DNA from: Acidimicrobiaceae bacterium
GTDB taxonomy: Bacteria > Actinomycetota > Acidimicrobiia > Acidimicrobiales > Bog-793
Reading direction: 5' to 3'
DNA length: 27,244 nt
Assembly: GCA_025463965.1 (NCBI GenBank)
Contig: JAODBN010000402.1
Coordinates: 1 to 27,244 of the forward strand
Shown in pieces: positions 1 to 8,088 of this stretch (position 1 is its first letter; each line of letters starts with the position of its first letter). A program made the translations under genes and the position numbers. The notes beneath the pieces are model-generated. The model made no database searches. It was not told where the DNA came from and saw only the letters and a list, made by a program, of their open reading frames with translations.

Positions 1-402
1 AGTGCCATCTACAACGCCGGCAATGGCGAGCCCGGATGGCTCGTCGCCATCAACCACTCCGTTGGCAACCTGGTCGGAGCTCACGGCGTGCTGTTTGCCG
101 CGTGCGCGGGAGTGGTCCAGGGCGCCATCGGGCTCGGGATCCTCGGGCGGCGGACGCGAACGGTCGCCCTCGTCGCTGGGATTGCCGTCGCCCTCTTCTA
201 CGGCGTCGTCGGCCAGGACCTCGGGGGGATCTTCTCGAACGGCCTGCTCGGAATGCTGGGCAGCGGAGCGACCGATCCGGGCTCGGGACCGGTCGTCGCA
301 CTTTTGGCGCTGTGCCTGTGGGCATCCAAGCGCTCCTCGACGAGCCTCGCGGCGACCGCCTGGGCGCCGCTGCATGCCGAACGGCGCGACGCGGCCGCAT
401 AG
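1..402 (+). CDS. Integral membrane protein, 5'-truncated
   Basis: The reading frame is open from the first base of the window to a TAG stop, so the N-terminus lies outside. The visible 133 residues hold about three hydrophobic segments: one following a VGAHG motif, one after RRTR, and a last one after a GATDPGSGP loop. The loop G-A-T-D-P-x-S-G-P between two helices recurs in conserved actinobacterial membrane proteins as I remember them, but I cannot name a function. The protein ends in a short Ala/Arg-rich cytoplasmic-looking tail. It converges on the UbiB-like gene, with only 37 bp between the stops and no convincing terminator. Third-position GC and the hydrophobic pattern support coding. 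The role is unknown. Confidence 0.6.
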   Translation, partial: SAIYNAGNGEPGWLVAINHSVGNLVGAHGVLFAACAGVVQGAIGLGILGRRTRTVALVAGIAVALFYGVVGQDLGGIFSNGLLGMLGSGATDPGSGPVVALLALCLWASKRSSTSLAATAWAPLHAERRDAAA

Positions 403-439
403 GTCGCGGCGTGCGGCTGACCAGAGCGCCGCCGAGCGC

Positions 440-2083
440 TCACCGCCGGCGCCGGCGCTTCAGCTTGCCGTCTGCATTGAGGATCGTGGCGAGGAACCCG
501 ACGCAGAGCACCCCGGCGAGCAACAGGAAGGCGAGCGCGAGCGGGGGATAGCCGAGCACCCGCGAGGACGTGGGCGCGACGGCAAACACGGCCGCGGCAA
601 GGACGAGCGCCGCGATGACCACCCCCATCGCCACTCGGTTGGCGATCCGCTGCAGACCGCGCAACAGCTCGACCTCGTCAAAGGCGTCAACCTTTACCCG
701 CATCTCTCCGCGAGAGAGGGCACCTACGAGCCGGTTCAACCGACCGGGAAGGTGCTCGACGAGGTCCTTCATCTCGATGAATCCCGACGCGAGCGCGCTC
801 CGAGTGGAAGTCCCCTCGTCGCGAAGGATGTCGCTGGCGTGGCGCTGCAGGACCTCGGCGGGGTCGCCCTCCGGGTCGAGCACGCGAACCACGCGCTCGA
901 GGCTGATCGTGGCGCGCGCCAGCATCGACAGCTCGGCGGGTGGGCGCAGGCCCGATAGGGCGCACGCCCGTGCCAGCGCCATGATGCTCTGGCCGACGTC
1001 GCTCTTTTGCCCCCCGCCCGACGCCCGGGCCACCGTGGCGCCCACCTGGCGTCGGGCGGCGGACTCGTCGAACTCTTCCAAGCGGGTCCCGATCCGGACA
1101 AGGACGTCCGCGACGGCGTCACCGTCGCCGTCCCCGAGCGCCAGCACGAGGCGCAGGAGCTGCGAGCGCATCTGGGCGCCGAGGTAGCCGACCATCCCGA
1201 GATCGACGAGGGCGAGCCGGTGGTCCTCGGTGAGCAGCACGTTGCCCGGATGGGGGTCCGCGTGGAAGAAGCCTTGGACGAAGATCTGGTCGAGGTAAGC
1301 CACGTACAACGCTTCCGCCAGCGCTTTGCCGTCCACCTCCAGCATCACCACCGGGCTCAGGTCGGTGACCTTGTGGCCGGCGATCCGCTCCATCGTGAGC
1401 ACCCGCTCGTTCGAGAAGTCCCGCACCGGCTGGGGCACGACGACCAAGGGGTGCTCGGCCAGGCTCTCGCCCAGTCGGCGGAGGTTCGCCGCCTCCCTCG
1501 TGTAGTCGAGCTCGTCGACAAAGCTCGACTCGAACTCCTCGAAAGCGTCGGCGAACCCGAACCGCCGGCCGGCATCGCTGTGGGCGTCGACGAGCCGGGC
1601 GAGGGACCCGAGCGCAGCGAGGTCTGCTCGAACCTGCTCGTTCACCCCGGGGCGCTGGATCTTGACCACAACTTCGGCGCCCTCGCGAAGGCGCGCCGGG
1701 TACACCTGGCCGAGCGACGCCGCGGCGAGCGGCCGGTCGGCGAAGAAAGAGAACGCCTCGTCGACCCCCACGCCGATCTCGGTGGCGAAGATCTTGCGCG
1801 CCTCGTCGTCCGGGAAAGGCTCGACGCGGTCCTGCAGGCGGGCCAACGCCTCGAGGTAGACGGGCGGGAGGAGGTCCGCCCTCGTCGACAGCAGCTGGCC
1901 CAGCTTGACGAACGTTGGACCCTCCGCCTCGAGGGCGTCTGCGAGCCGTTCCGCCGACTCGTGCTCGGCGGGGCTCGCGGCCTCGGTGGTCTCGGGGGCG
2001 CTCCCGGGCCCGGCGAACAGGTCGCGATGGGCGACCAGCAGGCGAGCGATGCGGCCGAAGGTCCGCGCGTCGTGGAGCCTCAT
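440..2083 (-). CDS. ABC1/UbiB (AarF) family atypical kinase
   Basis: Protein-kinase-like fold ATPase of the UbiB/ADCK group, about 547 residues. Visible landmarks in order are the family-defining KLGQ motif (FVKLGQLLSTR), the Ala-rich nucleotide loop (AAASLGQVYPA) followed by the VVKIQRPG lysine strand, the catalytic HADPHPGN segment and the metal-binding DLG (LALVDLGMVG). The C-terminus has two hydrophobic helices, as in membrane-anchored UbiB proteins, and ends in a basic KLKRRRRR tail. In quinone-making bacteria the family supports isoprenoid-quinone biosynthesis; in an actinobacterium that would be menaquinone, which is inference. I chose the ATG at 2083 because family similarity begins there (RLHDARTFGRIARLL) and a GAGGGGG stretch lies upstream; an in-frame ATG at 2185 would add 34 low-complexity residues. 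Confidence 0.9.
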   Translation of the reverse strand: MRLHDARTFGRIARLLVAHRDLFAGPGSAPETTEAASPAEHESAERLADALEAEGPTFVKLGQLLSTRADLLPPVYLEALARLQDRVEPFPDDEARKIFATEIGVGVDEAFSFFADRPLAAASLGQVYPARLREGAEVVVKIQRPGVNEQVRADLAALGSLARLVDAHSDAGRRFGFADAFEEFESSFVDELDYTREAANLRRLGESLAEHPLVVVPQPVRDFSNERVLTMERIAGHKVTDLSPVVMLEVDGKALAEALYVAYLDQIFVQGFFHADPHPGNVLLTEDHRLALVDLGMVGYLGAQMRSQLLRLVLALGDGDGDAVADVLVRIGTRLEEFDESAARRQVGATVARASGGGQKSDVGQSIMALARACALSGLRPPAELSMLARATISLERVVRVLDPEGDPAEVLQRHASDILRDEGTSTRSALASGFIEMKDLVEHLPGRLNRLVGALSRGEMRVKVDAFDEVELLRGLQRIANRVAMGVVIAALVLAAAVFAVAPTSSRVLGYPPLALAFLLLAGVLCVGFLATILNADGKLKRRRRR

Positions 2084-2298
2084 GGCCGCCGTGGTTCCCC
2101 CTCTGTCGCCTGCGCTGCTCTTGGCCCGTCCTTTCCCCGTCCGCGGCTCCGGGACACCGCAGAGCGATCGCCGGTAGTCGCTCATGGCTGCACGCCGTCT
2201 TCAATCGGGAATTCGATCCCCGGTCAGCAACGTCCGCAGATGCACGTCTCGCCTAGGAAGTCACCGGGCGGGAAGGCCCAGATAGCGGCGCCTCGAAA

Positions 2299-2835
2299 TC
2301 AGGCAGGAGTCTCCGCCGTGGCCGTCAGCACTGCTCTGGCAAGGGTGTGGCCGAAGATGTTGAAGGCCAGAAATGCCGGAGTCGCGTCCTTTGACACACC
2401 GAGGGAGTCGACGTCCAGGGCGTGCACCACGATGAAGTAGCGGTGCTCACCGTGGCCCGCCGGAGGGGCAGCCCCGACGAACGAGGACATCCCGGCGTCG
2501 TTGCGAAGCTGGAACGCGCCGCTTGGGAGCGCCGAGCCGCTCTGGTCGCCCGCGCCGCTCGGAAGCTCGCTCACTCCGGCGGGGATGTCCGCCACGGCCC
2601 AGTGCCAAAAGCCCGACTGGGTCGGAGCATCCGGGTCGAACACGGTCACGGCGTAGCTCTTGGTGCCCTCGGGCGCCCCCGACCAGGAGAGCTGGGGGGA
2701 GCGGTCCTGGCCGCCCGGCATGCCCATCGCTCCGGAGGTCTGCGCGGCTGCGAAGGGCTGACCGTCGGCGACATCGGTGCTGGTGACGGTGAAGGACGGC
2801 ACCGTGGGGAGGCGCCAGAAGGGGTCGTTCGCCAT
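2299..2835 (-). CDS. YbhB/YbcL family Raf-kinase-inhibitor-like (PEBP) protein
   Basis: Phosphatidylethanolamine-binding-protein fold, 178 residues, a usual length for bacterial YbhB/YbcL proteins. The characteristic ligand-pocket pieces are visible: SPQLSWSGAPEGTKSYAV, the DPDAP motif, FWHWAVADIP, and GEHRYFIVVHALD near the C-terminus. No signal peptide is seen, so it is probably cytoplasmic. The family binds small anionic ligands; its bacterial role is not settled. The start is the ATG at 2835, preceded by AAGGAG with a 6-nt spacer, which excludes the longer in-frame extension. It is divergent from ribokinase across 367 bp. Confidence 0.92.
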   Translation of the reverse strand: MANDPFWRLPTVPSFTVTSTDVADGQPFAAAQTSGAMGMPGGQDRSPQLSWSGAPEGTKSYAVTVFDPDAPTQSGFWHWAVADIPAGVSELPSGAGDQSGSALPSGAFQLRNDAGMSSFVGAAPPAGHGEHRYFIVVHALDVDSLGVSKDATPAFLAFNIFGHTLARAVLTATAETPA

Positions 2836-3202
2836 ATTGCGCTCCTTTTGCTCGACAGAGCGACGGGGCTCTGTTGTCCGGCCCTCGCCGGACGCACCGG
2901 GAGCCGACCTTAGGGACCCGTCGCCGCCACCGTGCGCGCCCCAGGCGCCGTCGCGGGCAAGCCGCCCGAACGATCGGTGCCGGCCGGGGCGGCCAGGCCT
3001 GCCACGCGGCCGGACGTGCCCGGCCCGCGCCGGGTTATCTTCTCCACATCTGCGACCAATCTGTAAGGCGCGTGCGCCCGCCGTTCCAGAGGACCGCCGA
3101 CGAGACGGTCGGATTCGGCGCGTCGCCGCGCGGAACTGGCAAAGCGCCGCTCGGAGCAACGGGTCCCCCCGCGAGTACGCCTCGGCGCCGGGGCCACGCC
3201 CC
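2836..3202. other. Divergent intergenic region with hairpin and candidate -10
   Basis: This 367-bp stretch separates the PEBP gene (-) from ribokinase (+), and I find no credible gene in it. It contains a perfect 7-bp hairpin, GTCCGGC/GCCGGAC with a CCTC loop, at 2876-2893. Next to it is a 6-bp inverted repeat ACAGAG/CTCTGT. On the minus strand TAAGGT (2912-2907) fits an actinobacterial -10; transcription from it would place both dyads in the PEBP 5' leader. On the plus strand TATCTT near 3035 is a weak -10 candidate for ribokinase. These are sequence resemblances only. Confidence 0.3.
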
Positions 3203-4177
3203 GTGAGCGACGGCGCGAGCCAGCTGGTCGTCGTCGGCAGCCTCAACGCCGACCTCACCGTGGCGCTCGACCACCTGCCCTCCGCCGGGGAGACCGTGAT
3301 CGCGCTCTCGCCCGCGCGGTTCGGCTTCGGCGGCAAGGGTGGCAATCAGGCCGCCGCCGCAGCAGCGCTGGGGGGCCGCGTCGCCATGGTGGCAAGGGTT
3401 GGAGACGACGAGGCCGGAGCGAAGATGCGCAGCGACCTCGCCGAGCGGGGGGTCGACACGCGGCTCGTCCGAACGACTCGGGGCCTGCCCACCGGCAGCG
3501 CCCAGATCAATGTGGACCGTGGCGGCGACAACACGATCGTGGTGGACCCCGGAGCCAACGGTGCGCTGTCGCCAGAGGATGTGCGAGACCCGGTCGTCGT
3601 CTCGGCATCGGTCGTGGTCGTCCAGCTCGAGATCCCTCTCGACGCCGTCGCTGCAGCCGTCTCGGCCGCCAATGGGCTTGTGCTACTCAACCCCGCGCCA
3701 GCGCAGACCTTGCCCGATGAGGTGCTCGGGCGGATCGACCTGCTCGTGCCCAACCGCACCGAGCTCGGGCTGCTCGCCGGGAGCGCGCCACCGGACAACC
3801 TCGACGAGACGGCCGAGCTCGTCGGGGCCCTCCCCCACGAGTTCGATGTGGTCGTCACCCTCGGCCCCCTCGGCGCGCTCGTCGTCGAGCGCTCCGGTGG
3901 CCCGCGAGCGGCAACCCACGTGCGGGCCCCGAGGGTCGATGCCATCGATGCCACCGGCGCCGGGGACACCTTCTGCGGAGCGCTCGCGGTGGCGCTCGGT
4001 GAGGGCTGGGACCTCATCGCCGCGGCACGCCTGGCAGTCGCCGCGGCGTCGCTGTCGGTCACCGGACACGGCGCTCGAAGCGCGCTGGCGAGCCGCCAGG
4101 AAGCCGAGAGGCTCGCCGCCACGGTCGAGATCGAGCCTCTCCGACTTCAGCCGAGGGGCCCGCGAGGCTCAGGCTGA
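3203..4177 (+). CDS. rbsK: Ribokinase-like PfkB family sugar kinase
   Basis: PfkB carbohydrate kinase of 324 residues, typical ribokinase length. It would phosphorylate D-ribose (or a related pentose or nucleoside) with ATP in the cytoplasm. The N-terminal substrate region shows VVVGSLNADL and the GFGGKGGNQA motif, where ribokinases carry the GGKGANQA loop. NPAPA and VPNRTE mark the central domain. DATGAGDTFCGAL near residue 255 is the PfkB signature with the anion hole and the catalytic Asp. The GTG at 3203 gives the N-terminus expected of the family; no good Shine-Dalgarno precedes it. No ribose transporter or repressor lies nearby, so the exact sugar is not fixed by context. Confidence 0.9.
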   Translation: MSDGASQLVVVGSLNADLTVALDHLPSAGETVIALSPARFGFGGKGGNQAAAAAALGGRVAMVARVGDDEAGAKMRSDLAERGVDTRLVRTTRGLPTGSAQINVDRGGDNTIVVDPGANGALSPEDVRDPVVVSASVVVVQLEIPLDAVAAAVSAANGLVLLNPAPAQTLPDEVLGRIDLLVPNRTELGLLAGSAPPDNLDETAELVGALPHEFDVVVTLGPLGALVVERSGGPRAATHVRAPRVDAIDATGAGDTFCGALAVALGEGWDLIAAARLAVAAASLSVTGHGARSALASRQEAERLAATVEIEPLRLQPRGPRGSG

Positions 4178-4230
4178 CCCTTCGGAAGGCGCGTCTCGAC
4201 GTCGGGTCAACGTAAATCGTCGCAGCTGGT

Positions 4231-4878
4231 CTACTCAGGCCAGGCGGACTGTTGGATGACGTCCACGAAGTTGGTGCGCTGATAGCCCGGTACGAAGCGC
4301 TCCAACACGTCTGCTTTCACGTTCCCGAAGGTCGTCTCCGGCTTGGGAGCGATGCCTTCAGTGAAGGCCTCGAGAATGTCGCGCTTGAAGCCCGGCCGCG
4401 GATGCATCGCGACGATCTCCGCCCGGTCTGCGTCACTGACGTCGTGGTACCCGATGCCAAGGACGTCATATTCGACGCCAGCGGTGACCAGGGCGACCTC
4501 AGGCTCCAGGAACTCGGGGATGCCGGGCGTCGTGTGCAGGGCGATGGCGGTCCACACGCGACGAACGCTGTCCTCGGGCACCCCGTGCCGCTGCAGGAAG
4601 CGGCGCGCTTCGTCAGCGCTGTCCACCTCGAACCGGCGCCCGCTGCCGCGGAACTCCTCGTTGAGGCCCAGATCGTGGAACATCGCCCCGATGTACAGCA
4701 ACTCGGGGTCAAAGCTGAGGTCGCGGTTCCGGCCCTGCAAGGTCGCAAACCAGAACACGCGGCGGGAATGGTGGTACACGAGATCGGTCGTGGACGCGCG
4801 CACGACCTCGGTCGCTTCCCGCGCCAGCTTGGTGTCGGGGACCGACACCCCTGCTGCGCTCTGTCCATTGGTGGACAC
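4231..4878 (-). CDS. HD-domain protein, cyanamide-hydratase-like
   Basis: Metal-dependent HD-fold protein of 215 residues. The histidine/aspartate ligands are visible: His36-His37 in VYHHSRRVFWF, His68-Asp69 in GAMFHDLGL and His115 in IALHTTPGI, followed by HPRPGFKRDIL. This arrangement is that of the HD family that includes fungal and plant cyanamide hydratases (urea from cyanamide), but bacterial members are mostly uncharacterised and the substrate here is unknown. I chose the GTG at 4878 because GAAGGAGG sits 4 nt before it; the ATG 18 bp upstream has no such site. It converges on ribokinase with 53 bp between. No signal peptide is seen. Confidence 0.85.
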   Translation of the reverse strand: MSTNGQSAAGVSVPDTKLAREATEVVRASTTDLVYHHSRRVFWFATLQGRNRDLSFDPELLYIGAMFHDLGLNEEFRGSGRRFEVDSADEARRFLQRHGVPEDSVRRVWTAIALHTTPGIPEFLEPEVALVTAGVEYDVLGIGYHDVSDADRAEIVAMHPRPGFKRDILEAFTEGIAPKPETTFGNVKADVLERFVPGYQRTNFVDVIQQSAWPE

Positions 4879-4979
4879 GGTGCCTCCTTCTCCCACTGGT
4901 CGACGAGGTCAGGACTGCCGGACCCAGAGCCCTTTCGACCCGCTCGCCGAGGTCCAGTCCCACGTCGTCGCATCAGTAC

Positions 4980-5260
4980 TCAAAGGCGCGGGCTGTAACA
5001 CGGGCTCGGTGACGCTTCGAGCAAATGACCGACCATGTCGCTGCCGAGTCGATCGCGCTTTACGTCGTCCAGTGCTTCGCGCACCGCGGGATGCGCCGAA
5101 CGGCCCGCCAGCCGACGAACATCCTCGGGGCAACGAGGACAGCACGCTGTTGGGCGACCAAGTCGCGGCCGGCCAGTCGAACGATGTAGTCCCCCCATCG
5201 CGACCCCTCTAGGACGATCCCAGCTTCCTCTTCGCCGCTTTGGCTGTCAACGACGGGTTC
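4980..5260 (-). pseudogene. Possible frameshifted small gene of unknown function
   Basis: The 511 bp between the HD-domain gene and the cytosine deaminase lack an intact gene. On the minus strand one frame reads from about 5260 as a coherent peptide including GIVLEGSRWGDYIVRLAGRD and ending RAVLVAP near 5130. The adjacent frame continues it as EDVRRLAGR, HPAVREALDDVKRDRL and GHLLEA to a TGA at 4980. Adding one base in the CCCC run (5127-5130) would join them. I see no obvious start codon and do not recognise the family. It could be a decayed gene, a sequencing or assembly slip, or chance. The remaining 4879-4979 and 5261-5389 hold nothing I can name. Confidence 0.35.
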
Positions 5261-5389
5261 TTTCCCCGCCCCCAGCCAAGAGCTAGGACAACTCGAGCGG
5301 TTCCGTGAACTGATGAAGCGTCCTTGCAGGGCACGACCGGATACGAGCCGGCCGCGGACACCCCACCTTGCGAAGGAGCAAAGCCCGAC

Positions 5390-5860
5390 TCACTCGCCGA
5401 TGTCCTCGTCCCAGAGCTCGGGGTGCTCGGCGATGAAGTTGGCGAGCAGCTCGGTGCAGTCCCGATCGTCGAGCTCGACGATCTCCACGCCGTTTTCGGC
5501 CAGCCAGTGGTGACCGCCCACGAAGTTCTCGGACTCCCCGATGATGACAGCGCCGATACGGAACTGGCGAACGAGGCCGCTGCAGTACCAGCAGGGCGAA
5601 AGGGTGGTCACCATCACGCAGTCCTCGTAGTGCCGCCTGCGTCCCGCATCGCGGAACGCGCTCGTCTCCGCGTGCATCGAGGGGTCCTGGTCCTGGACCC
5701 GTCGGTTGTGCCCACGCCCGAGAAGCGTGCCGTCCCTATGGAACAGCGCGGCGCCGATCGGGATACCGCCCTCGGCCAGCCCCGAGCGCGCCTCCTCGAG
5801 GGCGAGCTCGAGGTAGGACCGGGCGGCTTCGATGTCCAGCAGCGGGCCGATCCAGCTCAA
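5390..5860 (-). CDS. Yeast-type cytosine deaminase (CDA fold)
   Basis: Zinc-dependent nucleobase deaminase of 156 residues, expected to convert cytosine to uracil. The catalytic HAE (His63-Glu65, SMHAETSAF) and zinc-binding PCWYC (Cys90, Cys93) are present. Several stretches resemble the yeast enzyme Fcy1 rather than the larger bacterial CodA amidohydrolase: TTLSPC, VIIGESENF, VEIVELDDRDC and the C-terminal end EDIGE. Length also matches Fcy1 (about 158). The only sensible start is a TTG at 5860 whose last bases form the TGA of the permease gene (TTGA), so translation is likely coupled. With the NCS1 permease upstream it forms an uptake-plus-deamination pair for cytosine. Other substrates such as related pyrimidine bases cannot be excluded. 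Confidence 0.88.
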   Translation of the reverse strand: MSWIGPLLDIEAARSYLELALEEARSGLAEGGIPIGAALFHRDGTLLGRGHNRRVQDQDPSMHAETSAFRDAGRRRHYEDCVMVTTLSPCWYCSGLVRQFRIGAVIIGESENFVGGHHWLAENGVEIVELDDRDCTELLANFIAEHPELWDEDIGE

Positions 5861-7359
5861 GGGTGCACGAGCTCGCGCTCGCTCACCACGGGGCGCTCCT
5901 GGCGAGCGACCTGTTCCCGCACGCTCGACCAGCCGAGCACGAGGTAGACGAGCCCACCGACCGCGAGGCCGAAGAAGATGCTGAAGTCGGCGCCAAAGCC
6001 TGCCGAATCCCGGGTGTGGAAGGTGACGAGATTCAGCCAGTGCGGGAGCGGGAACGTGGCTGCCAAGGCCGAGATGGCGGCGAACATACCGACCACCTGA
6101 GCGATGATCCCGGGCCAGTGAATGCCGCCACTTCGCCAGTAAATGCTGGAGGAATCCGTCCGTTGCAGTTCGGCCGGGTCGTAGCGGTAGCGCCGCATCG
6201 CCCAGTCCACGAGGTAGATGGCCGACCACGGGGCGATCCAGACGATCACCACGTCGACGAAGTCGGTCAGGTACTTGCTGAACGACACGCTGAAGATGGC
6301 GTACATCGTCACACCGAGCGCAATGACACAGTCGAGGACGACCGCCTGGTAGCGCCGCACCCGCACACCGAGAGCCTGAAGCGTGACCCCCGAGGAGTAC
6401 AGGTCGAGACTGTTGATGGCGAACAGCTGCACGATGCAGAACAACAGGAAGATCGTCACGAACCAGCCGGGGATAACGCTCTGGTGGGCGAGGGGAAGGA
6501 ACCCACCCGTCCCGGTGCCGAGCCCCTTGATGAAGGTGCCTACCGCTGCGCCGAGCGTCATGATCAAGATCTCCGGCAATGCGGTGCCGAGGAAGACCCA
6601 CCCGACGATTCCCCGGCGGGACACGTTCGGCGGACAGTAGCGAGAGAAATCGTTGCCGCACTCCGCCCAGCCGAGGCCGCTGAGGGTGATCGTGAAGGCC
6701 AGCCCCTCGAGGTAAGTCTGCCAGTCCGCCCCGTGGTGGACGGCGTTCAGCGAGGCGTGCGAGGCGGCAAATCCGAGCAGCACGGCGAACAAGATGGCAA
6801 AGGGAATCGCCAGCATCCGCAGGGTCTTCACGATCGAGGCGTGACCTAGGAAGGGAAGTACGCCCTGGATGAGCACGGCGACGAGCACGAAGATGACCTT
6901 CGCGGGGTCACCCGGGGAGAATCCCGCCTTCAAGGAGAGGACGAGCCCTGCCCCGACGATCAGGATCAGGCCTTCGACCTCGAAACCGATCTGGGTCAGC
7001 CAGTTGAACAGGGCGATCAACCGCGACCCGTTCGGACCGAAGCTGGCACGGTTGATACCGAACACCGTGGTGCCGGCCTGGGGACCTTGCAGCGAGCACA
7101 GCGCCAACAGTAAGTAGGAGATATTGCCGAGGACGATGATGCTCAGGGCCTGCCAGAAGGTGAACCCAAAGGTCATCAGGATGGCCCCGTAGATGAAGTA
7201 CTCGATCTGGACGCTGGCGCCCGCCCACATCATCCCCACGTCGCGCGGCGTCGCCCAGCGCTCTGACTCCGGGATGAAATCGATGCCGTGCTGCTCGACG
7301 TGAAAGGGCCGGTCCTGCTCGGGGAGCTCCCCGATGGGCGGATCGACTGTGACGGTCAC
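5857..7359 (-). CDS. NCS1 family nucleobase permease (CodB-like)
   Basis: Nucleobase:cation symporter-1 protein of 500 residues with about twelve hydrophobic segments. The N-terminal cytoplasmic part carries GIDFIPESERWATPRDV, typical of the family; the first helices include the substrate-site region around FTFWQALSIIVLGN and the loop GTTVFGINRASFGPNGSRL. It probably imports cytosine or another nucleobase across the cytoplasmic membrane. The start is a GTG at 7359 with AGGAGG four nt upstream. Its stop overlaps the TTG start of the cytosine deaminase, which strongly suggests that cytosine is the cargo. A TTGACG -35-like element and a branched palindrome lie upstream. Confidence 0.92.
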   Translation of the reverse strand: MTVTVDPPIGELPEQDRPFHVEQHGIDFIPESERWATPRDVGMMWAGASVQIEYFIYGAILMTFGFTFWQALSIIVLGNISYLLLALCSLQGPQAGTTVFGINRASFGPNGSRLIALFNWLTQIGFEVEGLILIVGAGLVLSLKAGFSPGDPAKVIFVLVAVLIQGVLPFLGHASIVKTLRMLAIPFAILFAVLLGFAASHASLNAVHHGADWQTYLEGLAFTITLSGLGWAECGNDFSRYCPPNVSRRGIVGWVFLGTALPEILIMTLGAAVGTFIKGLGTGTGGFLPLAHQSVIPGWFVTIFLLFCIVQLFAINSLDLYSSGVTLQALGVRVRRYQAVVLDCVIALGVTMYAIFSVSFSKYLTDFVDVVIVWIAPWSAIYLVDWAMRRYRYDPAELQRTDSSSIYWRSGGIHWPGIIAQVVGMFAAISALAATFPLPHWLNLVTFHTRDSAGFGADFSIFFGLAVGGLVYLVLGWSSVREQVARQERPVVSERELVHP

Positions 7360-7409
7360 TTATCCTCCTGACCCCCGGCGCCGGTCCCGAGGCCGCTCGC
7401 GAAGCTCAC

Positions 7410-7439
7410 ACGATGGGCGGTGAAAATGCACTTCGTCAA
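7410..7439 (-). promoter_or_regulatory. Candidate promoter for the permease-deaminase operon
   Basis: On the minus strand TTGACG (7439-7434) is followed after 18 nt by CATCGT (7415-7410), about 50 nt before the permease GTG. The -35 is good and the -10 lacks its first T. This would give the cytosine operon its own transcript downstream of the branched palindrome at 7461-7510. Confidence 0.3.
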
Positions 7440-7460
7440 GGACCGATCGGTGAACATCTG

Positions 7461-7510
7461 GTTTCCGGCGGCCGGGCGGGCACCCGGCCGAGCGGCTCGG
7501 CGCCGGAAAC
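7461..7510. terminator. Branched GC-rich palindrome (three-way junction)
   Basis: A perfect 10-bp outer stem, GTTTCCGGCG (7461-7470) with CGCCGGAAAC (7501-7510), encloses two further arms: GCCGGG/CCCGGC (7471-7476 with 7483-7488, 6-nt loop) and CGAG/CTCG (7489-7492 with 7496-7499, 3-nt loop). All 50 bases take part in one compact structure. It begins 18 nt past the stop of the DUF6328-like gene and lies upstream of the permease promoter, so a transcription terminator is the simplest reading. No U-tract follows on either strand. A structured regulatory leader is the alternative. Confidence 0.5.
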
Positions 7511-7528
7511 GAGGCCCTAGGCTGGGGC

Positions 7529-8050
7529 TCACTCGTCCTCTGGTCTCTCGATACGGCTGATCAGTGGCAGGAGAAGCCACAGTGACAGGAAGCTCCCAAA
7601 GACCAGCGAAGTCAGCAGCGGAACCTCCCAACCGCGGTCGACCACGCTCACGATGAGGGCCACGGCGCAGGACACCGCAAGGGCCACGCAGGCGAGGCCG
7701 GCGATCACGAGGCCGTTCGAGAGGCGAACGAGTCGCTCCTTCTCGTGTTGGCGGAAGACGATCCGGTGGTAAGCCACCGGAGCCCCGAGGAACGCCGTGG
7801 CGAACGCCGACAAGATGAGCGTGGTTACGTAGAGGCCATGCTGGACGCCGGACAACGTGGAGAACTTTTGATTGAACGGGAGCGCCAGCAGGAAGCCGAA
7901 CAGCACCTGGATGCCCAGGCCTGCGACGCGAAGCTCCTGGACCAGCTCCGAGAAGTTGCGACGCGCCCGCTGGAGCGGGGTCTCGTCGGGGTCCTCGTCC
8001 GCCCGGGACCCGCTCGTGCTCGAGTCCCCCGGGCGCTCCACAGACAACAC
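7529..8050 (-). CDS. DUF6328-like four-helix membrane protein
   Basis: Small integral membrane protein of up to 173 residues. After a hydrophilic, acidic N-terminus comes FSELVQELRVAGLGIQVLFG, a motif I associate with DUF6328 proteins, then about four transmembrane helices and an RLVRLSNGLVIAG segment before the third. No enzymatic residues are apparent and the family's role is unknown. The GTG at 8050 gives the longest form. A GTG at 8041 lies 7 nt downstream of TAGCGT (8054-8049) and could be a leaderless start instead. It is divergent from the amidotransferase gene with 38 bp between. Confidence 0.8.
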   Translation of the reverse strand: MLSVERPGDSSTSGSRADEDPDETPLQRARRNFSELVQELRVAGLGIQVLFGFLLALPFNQKFSTLSGVQHGLYVTTLILSAFATAFLGAPVAYHRIVFRQHEKERLVRLSNGLVIAGLACVALAVSCAVALIVSVVDRGWEVPLLTSLVFGSFLSLWLLLPLISRIERPEDE

Positions 8051-8058
8051 GCTAGGAC
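8049..8058. promoter_or_regulatory. Overlapping divergent -10 candidates
   Basis: Around a shared CTAG, the minus strand reads TAGCGT (8054-8049) and the plus strand reads TAGGAC (8053-8058). The first could drive the DUF6328-like gene as a leaderless message starting at GTG 8041. The second could drive the five-gene amidoligase operon with a leader of about 24 nt that contains GGAGA before ATG 8089. The plus hexamer lacks the final T, so it is weaker. Confidence 0.3.
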
Positions 8059-8088
8059 CTCAGCGGCGCGGATCGGAGACCAACGGCA

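Noticed and set aside
1007..2440. Long plus-strand open frame (about 477 codons) opposite the UbiB-like gene
   Set aside because: It is the antisense of a gene with clear kinase motifs; its translation is Arg/Glu/Val-rich without domain features, as expected for a GC-rich shadow frame.
5245..5250. Perfect TTGACA on the minus strand in the gap before the HD-domain gene
   Set aside because: No TANNNT hexamer occurs at 16-19 nt downstream, and the bases are better explained as part of the frameshifted gene-like sequence.
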